Shown here: positions 61,101 to 64,000 of the stretch, in pieces | How positions within the stretch are numbered: position 1 is the stretch's first letter | How the letters are laid out: each line of letters begins with the position of its first letter | Source of the DNA: Plecoglossus altivelis | Taxonomy: Eukaryota > Chordata > Actinopteri > Osmeriformes > Plecoglossidae | Assembly (NCBI GenBank): GCA_036571765.1 | Contig: BROE01000015.1 | Coordinates: 4,320,977 to 4,384,976, forward strand | Direction of reading: 5' to 3' | DNA: 64,000 bases | Notes under the pieces: generated by a model | What the model was told of the DNA's origin: nothing | Seen by the model: the letters and a program-made list of their open reading frames with translations, nothing else | Databases searched by the model: none | Translations under genes and position numbers: made by a program

Positions 61101-63767
61101 ACACCAGTGGAGTATTTCTCAGTTCCTGTGCTGAATAAGGTATGCAGTGCACATCGCTGGACTATCCCAGTGCCTGTAAATCCAAGCATTTTCTCGTGTA
61201 TGCAAGAACCCCCTTCTTGTGTCTGCTTTAGTATGAGCATGCTTCTGTTTCCAAAGTGCGTTACCATTCATGTGTACGTGACAAATGTCCGCCATGCCAC
61301 CAACCACCTCCACTCTCAACCACCCCTGGCTCTGCAATGCGGCAGAGAACAACCAGTGATACAAATGGGGTGGAGTGGAGGAGGAGGGGGGGGGGGTGTT
61401 GTTCCCTGGCCCTGACTCTCCCATTATTAGCTCTGCAAATGCATGGTCCATCTTAGTCTTTTCCTCTTCAGTCTCATCAGTATTCGGTCCACACAACCTC
61501 TTAACCTCTCAGCTGCCTGCCAGACCATACTGGACCACTGGTGCAAGAAGCGTGTTCTCATAACGATCATAATTAGAGACAGAGGGAAGATTTACGATCC
61601 CATTCCAGCACCACAGGTTGGCAGGGCTTCTTCCTGTGACATGCCTCTGAGCTCCTGAACAAATGTTTATCCACATCCATCATGCACATTTCAGCCTTAT
61701 TTGGTTACCATCATGAGTAAAGCTTCTTTTCATTTTCTATCTGTTCCTACTCATGAAGGTGTATTCTGGGAAATGGTTCACTTTGAAATCAGCATTTTGT
61801 GTACCTTATATAAATCAATTAAATAAGCAGATAGGTGGAGAGGTGGATACTCTTTATCAAATCAGTCTACAAACCAGGAGAATAATATGTGGCTGACGTA
61901 CCTGTTTTAGTTGGTGTCTCAGGGATGGCAGATCCAAACAGCCTTGACATGAAGCCCCTTTTCTGGGGAGCCGTCACCTGGCCAGCACTGGGTGACTGAG
62001 GCGTGGTAGACTGCTGGGCCGCCTCAGTGTTCTGTGAGACAGCCAGGGAATGCTGCGTCTGACCTGGGCCAGCAGGAGGGGCTGGCTGCTGAGGGGGGTT
62101 CGAGTTATAAGGAGTAGGTACTTGGGCTGGGCTTGGGGTAGGTACAGTCTGGGGAGGGAGTGGGGGCTGGGGGGTGCAGGGGCTCGAGCTGGCCCCAGGG
62201 GTGGAGGGTCCACTCTGGGGGACAATGGGAGACTGGGAGCCTGAAGAGGGACTCTGGCCATTGGAGGGAGAGTTGTATCCTTTCCCCCTGGCCTCCATCA
62301 TATCCATGAATCTAGGAGGAAAAGAATGATAGGATCAATCTGTCTTTCAATTGGTAATTTCACTGACAATCCCACTAACATTATTTGTAAAAAGACGTGT
62401 GTGTGAGTGTACCAAACTTGTCTCAATTAATACATTTCTACAGCAACCTTTGAAGTAAGGCCAGTGAAACTGTACCATCGTTAATCTCCTTGATATACAG
62501 TACATATACTGTTAAGCTGGTACAACTGCCGGACAGAAGAAAAGTATTGATGTAGTAACATACATGTCATAGTTCTGGTCCTCAGTTTCCTGTTGAACAT
62601 TGAGTTCCTCTAAAGTGGCATCTATGTCCAGCTGGTTGGTCTCAAGCTGTCTAAGAAGAGTCTCCCTCTGCAGACAAAAAGATCACATCTTAGCATTTCC
62701 TTTTTTATTTTTTACCACATTTACTCATTTAGCACAAGCTTTAAACCAAAGCGACTTACATAGACTTCATAGACTCAGGGTCTCAAACCCTCAATACAAT
62801 ATACACACTGTGCAGCACCGCAAGAACTAGACTTCCATGGGTTATGTACTCAAACCCAGGATGTCGTGTGCACAAGCTGCGCTATCGCAAAAGTGACTGC
62901 AAGCTGATGTACACTTAGATCCTTATGTTCATCTGTCTATCAAGAAACGCATATACATCAGAGCAAGACAAACAGAATACACACCATGACAGAACGTCAC
63001 CTACACTATTGGTTCCCTATCAACTGGTTTCATTTTTAGGAAACCGTCTCAGTACCTTCCATCTTAGGCATTGAAGTACAGCATATTGAGACATTGGGCC
63101 TTGTTCCAATCTGGGAACAAGATCTGTGCTCTTATCCTTCTACTGTTCCTTTACACTGCTTCTCTTTCTAAATCTCATCATCCTCTCAACTACCACCACC
63201 ACCTTCATCTGAACTGGCATCGAAATCTATACCCTTGCCAGTAGCAGCATGAGGCATAGCACTGAAACTTACATGAGTTTTGGCCACCTGCAGAGCCAAG
63301 CATTTAAACTACATTTGTTATATAAACTGTAGCCTTAGGAGTGGTTACTTGTCTAAGTTTGTCCCCATTTGCACTATTACATTATTATCCTTTACTTACA
63401 GCACCAGCCATCTGACCAACTTAAAACCAATTAAGACAGGTAATGGTAAAAGATATGCAGTTAGTAACAGGATACTGTGACCTACAGTCAAACTTGCTGC
63501 CTTGAATTATGTAAAGCCTCTGCATGAACAATGACTCTGTAAATGTTTGAACGCACGATTGGCTGAGGTTTCACCAACAAACTTAAAGATGTCTTACATT
63601 GTACTCATGGTCTTCTTCACCCAACAGGCAGCACTAAGCGTAGGTTAATTGCTTATTTTAAAGTCACTGGGATAGTAGTTAATTTTTCAAACCAATCCAT
63701 AAATTCTTTGATAATTTTTTTAAATGATATATACGTATATATACATGTATACATACACATACACACA

Positions 63768-63821
<54 letters not shown>

Positions 63822-64000
63822 TATACACACACATATACATATAGGTAGTAGACGAAACAACCATTACTTGAAGGGTTTTTAACTGACCTGGAGTTGTAGA
63901 AAAGGGATGTTAAAGAAGCGGTGGAGGTACTTGAGACCAAAGCCATTCTTCATGGAACACTCTGCGTAATGGATGTAGGAGGAACCAGGGGGTCTACGAA
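54990..64000 (-). CDS. rabl6: rabl6, RAB-like protein 6 (RBEL1/PARF), 3' nine coding exons; 5' part off window
   Basis: RABL6 is an atypical RAS-superfamily protein: an N-terminal RAB-like GTPase domain plus a long disordered C-terminal tail, nuclear and cytoplasmic, reported to bind ARF and to promote cell-cycle progression. The nine exons here give about 565 residues and match human RABL6 (729 aa) in order: RPPGSSYIHYAECSMKNGFG, FFNIPFLQLQRETLLRQLET, NGQSPSSGSQSPIV, SRLFGSAIPET, VDDFVPEVGLDRSFLEE, DSDSDGEGKGGNPMVSGFQD, KQMLSFVMDDPDFESEE, DLFGLGF, a lysine-rich stretch, and the end GGGDYEEL. All junctions are GT-AG and phases agree throughout. The GTP-binding motifs are beyond base 64000. 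AJM1 is also RABL6's neighbour in human 9q34.3, supporting both calls. Confidence 0.96.
55547..55605 (-). CDS. rabl6: rabl6 lysine-rich microexon
   Basis: A 59-nt exon encoding KESRHSIKDKKKKKKSKE. It is basic and NLS-like. Acceptor tgttgcag, donor gtaaag. Phases agree on both sides, which supports this short exon. Confidence 0.9.
55877..56066 (-). CDS. rabl6: rabl6 exon with DLFGLGF
   Basis: A 190-nt exon from EPTVLQDDLSDLSDDSFVPR to SKDSSEDQD. It holds DLFGLGF, aligned with human DLFGLGLEE. Donor gtgagc. Confidence 0.95.
56203..56464 (-). CDS. rabl6: rabl6 exon with QMLSFVMDDPDFESEE
   Basis: A 262-nt exon from ISTNGDKTRNTTGES to FETSKKKK. It contains the most conserved tail motif of the family, QMLSFVMDDPDFESE, identical to human. 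It ends in phase 0 with donor gtagac. Confidence 0.95.
56677..56883 (-). CDS. rabl6: rabl6 exon with GGNPMVSGFQDD
   Basis: A 207-nt exon from DGEGKGGNPMVSGFQDDLDP to LDSEPQK. It includes an acidic TSDEEEE stretch, a likely CK2-type phosphorylation region by composition. Confidence 0.95.
57418..58317. mobile_element. 900-bp TIR element with TAA target duplication, in a rabl6 intron
   Basis: The left end cacctggcacacactgcc and the complement of the right end, cgcctggaacacactggc, are imperfect terminal inverted repeats (cRcctggMacacactgSc). TAA flanks both ends (57415-57417 and 58318-58320), the 3-bp TWA-type duplication of PIF/Harbinger elements. The interior is CpG-richer than the surrounding intron, with gcgctt/gaagcgc words in both subterminal regions. 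No transposase frame is seen, so it is non-autonomous. Confidence 0.6.
58905..58946 (+). repeat. AT-rich tandem repeat (tagtaatata units)
   Basis: Short tagtaata(ta) units repeat within the same rabl6 intron. Confidence 0.7.
60467..60626 (-). CDS. rabl6: rabl6 exon with VDDFVPEVGLDRSFLEE
   Basis: A 160-nt exon carrying the family-conserved acidic/hydrophobic block that is VEDFVPDDRLDRSFLED in human. It ends within the Ser codon of DSDS. Acceptor ctccaccag, donor gtaggg. Confidence 0.95.
61386..61396 (+). repeat. G11 tract in rabl6 intron
   Basis: Eleven consecutive G in a purine-rich stretch (ggagtggaggagg followed by the run). The ORF covering it on the minus strand is not part of rabl6. 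Confidence 0.8.
61902..62311 (-). CDS. rabl6: rabl6 exon, Pro/Ser/Gln-rich linker
   Basis: A 410-nt exon from FMDMMEARGKGYNSPSNGQS to IPETPTKT. It is dominated by Pro, Ser and Gln (disordered) and contains the conserved GFMSRLFGSAIP, aligned to human SIISRLFGTSP. Acceptor tcctcctag, donor gtacgt. Confidence 0.95.
62564..62667 (-). CDS. rabl6: rabl6 exon RETLL...QNYD
   Basis: A 104-nt exon in phase 0 at its start; it encodes RETLLRQLETNQLDIDATLE through QETEDQNYD and two bases of the next Ile codon. Helical linker after the GTPase-like domain. Confidence 0.95.
62708..62890. repeat. teleost dispersed repeat fragment in rabl6 intron
   Basis: tttactcatttagcacaagc, then aaagcgacttaca, and later acccaggatgtcgtgtgcac followed by aagctgcgctat. 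This matches the general form of a very common fish interspersed repeat (catttagcagacgct, aaagcgacttaca). It is diverged and its class is not certain. Confidence 0.5.
63774..63815 (+). repeat. (TA)n microsatellite
   Basis: A pure TA run of 42 bp inside a longer TA/TG/CA-rich stretch (about 63727-63842), only 72 bp from the rabl6 exon donor at 63887. Confidence 0.9.
63888..64000 (-). CDS. rabl6: rabl6 exon (end of GTPase-like domain), partial
   Basis: Encodes RRPPGSSYIHYAECSMKNGF and onward to FFNIPFLQLQ, then donor gtcagt. The exon start is outside the window. It corresponds to the last strand and helix of the RAB-like domain. Confidence 0.93.

Noticed and set aside
61119..61496. 125-codon minus-strand frame between rabl6 exons
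   Set aside because: Lies in a rabl6 intron with no usable splice sites; the human protein has no equivalent, and phases of the flanking exons join without it.
63653..63946. 97-codon minus-strand frame overlapping a rabl6 exon
   Set aside because: Out of frame with rabl6 and composed of Tyr-Ile repeats from the (TA)n tract.
1..64000. CRISPR arrays, rRNA, intact tRNA genes, bacterial operons
   Set aside because: None seen; the window is eukaryotic nuclear DNA and no regular spacer-repeat or complete tRNA cloverleaf was found.

Overview
The window is vertebrate nuclear DNA, almost certainly from a ray-finned (teleost) fish. It is AT-rich, its genes are split by GT-AG introns, it carries fish-type short interspersed repeats and microsatellites, and its four recognisable proteins are vertebrate orthologues. 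No bacterial, plasmid or phage structure is present. The species cannot be fixed from the sequence alone.

Layout from left to right. (1) 101-1887, minus strand: the first three coding exons of ube2l3, the ubiquitin-conjugating enzyme UbcH7, including its catalytic Cys86; the last exon lies off the left edge. (2) 7206-9058, plus strand: hic2, a complete BTB/POZ plus five C2H2 zinc-finger repressor in two coding exons, with a likely 3' UTR to about 10.4 kb. (3) 10.4-19.2 kb: AT-rich intergenic DNA with a possible regulatory patch near 14.0 kb and a weak, speculative small-gene candidate at 15.5-16.7 kb. (4) 20936-24229, minus strand: ajm1 (human C9orf172), a 1097-residue apical-junction protein in one coding exon; an upstream splice acceptor implies at least one non-coding 5' exon. 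(5) 24.3-53.7 kb: about 30 kb without a recognisable protein gene, filled with decayed LINE fragments, a recent 567-bp tandem duplication, degenerate minisatellites, a TIR-bounded element, a tRNA-derived SINE and microsatellites. (6) 54990-64000, minus strand: the 3' part of rabl6 (nine coding exons, about 565 residues); the GTPase-like N-terminal half lies off the right edge.

The genes do not form an operon or a common pathway. They are a ubiquitin E2, a transcriptional repressor, a junctional scaffold and a RAB-like protein. The gene order is informative: UBE2L3 and HIC2 are neighbours on human 22q11.21, and AJM1 and RABL6 are neighbours on human 9q34.3, so the window joins two human-separate blocks. 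I found no convincing novel gene system. The items most worth a second look are that junction, the uncharacterised tyrosine-rich repeats in ajm1, the 0.9-kb TIR element with a TAA target duplication in a rabl6 intron, the CpG-rich repeat cluster at 39.8-40.4 kb, and the speculative secreted-peptide gene at 15.5 kb.
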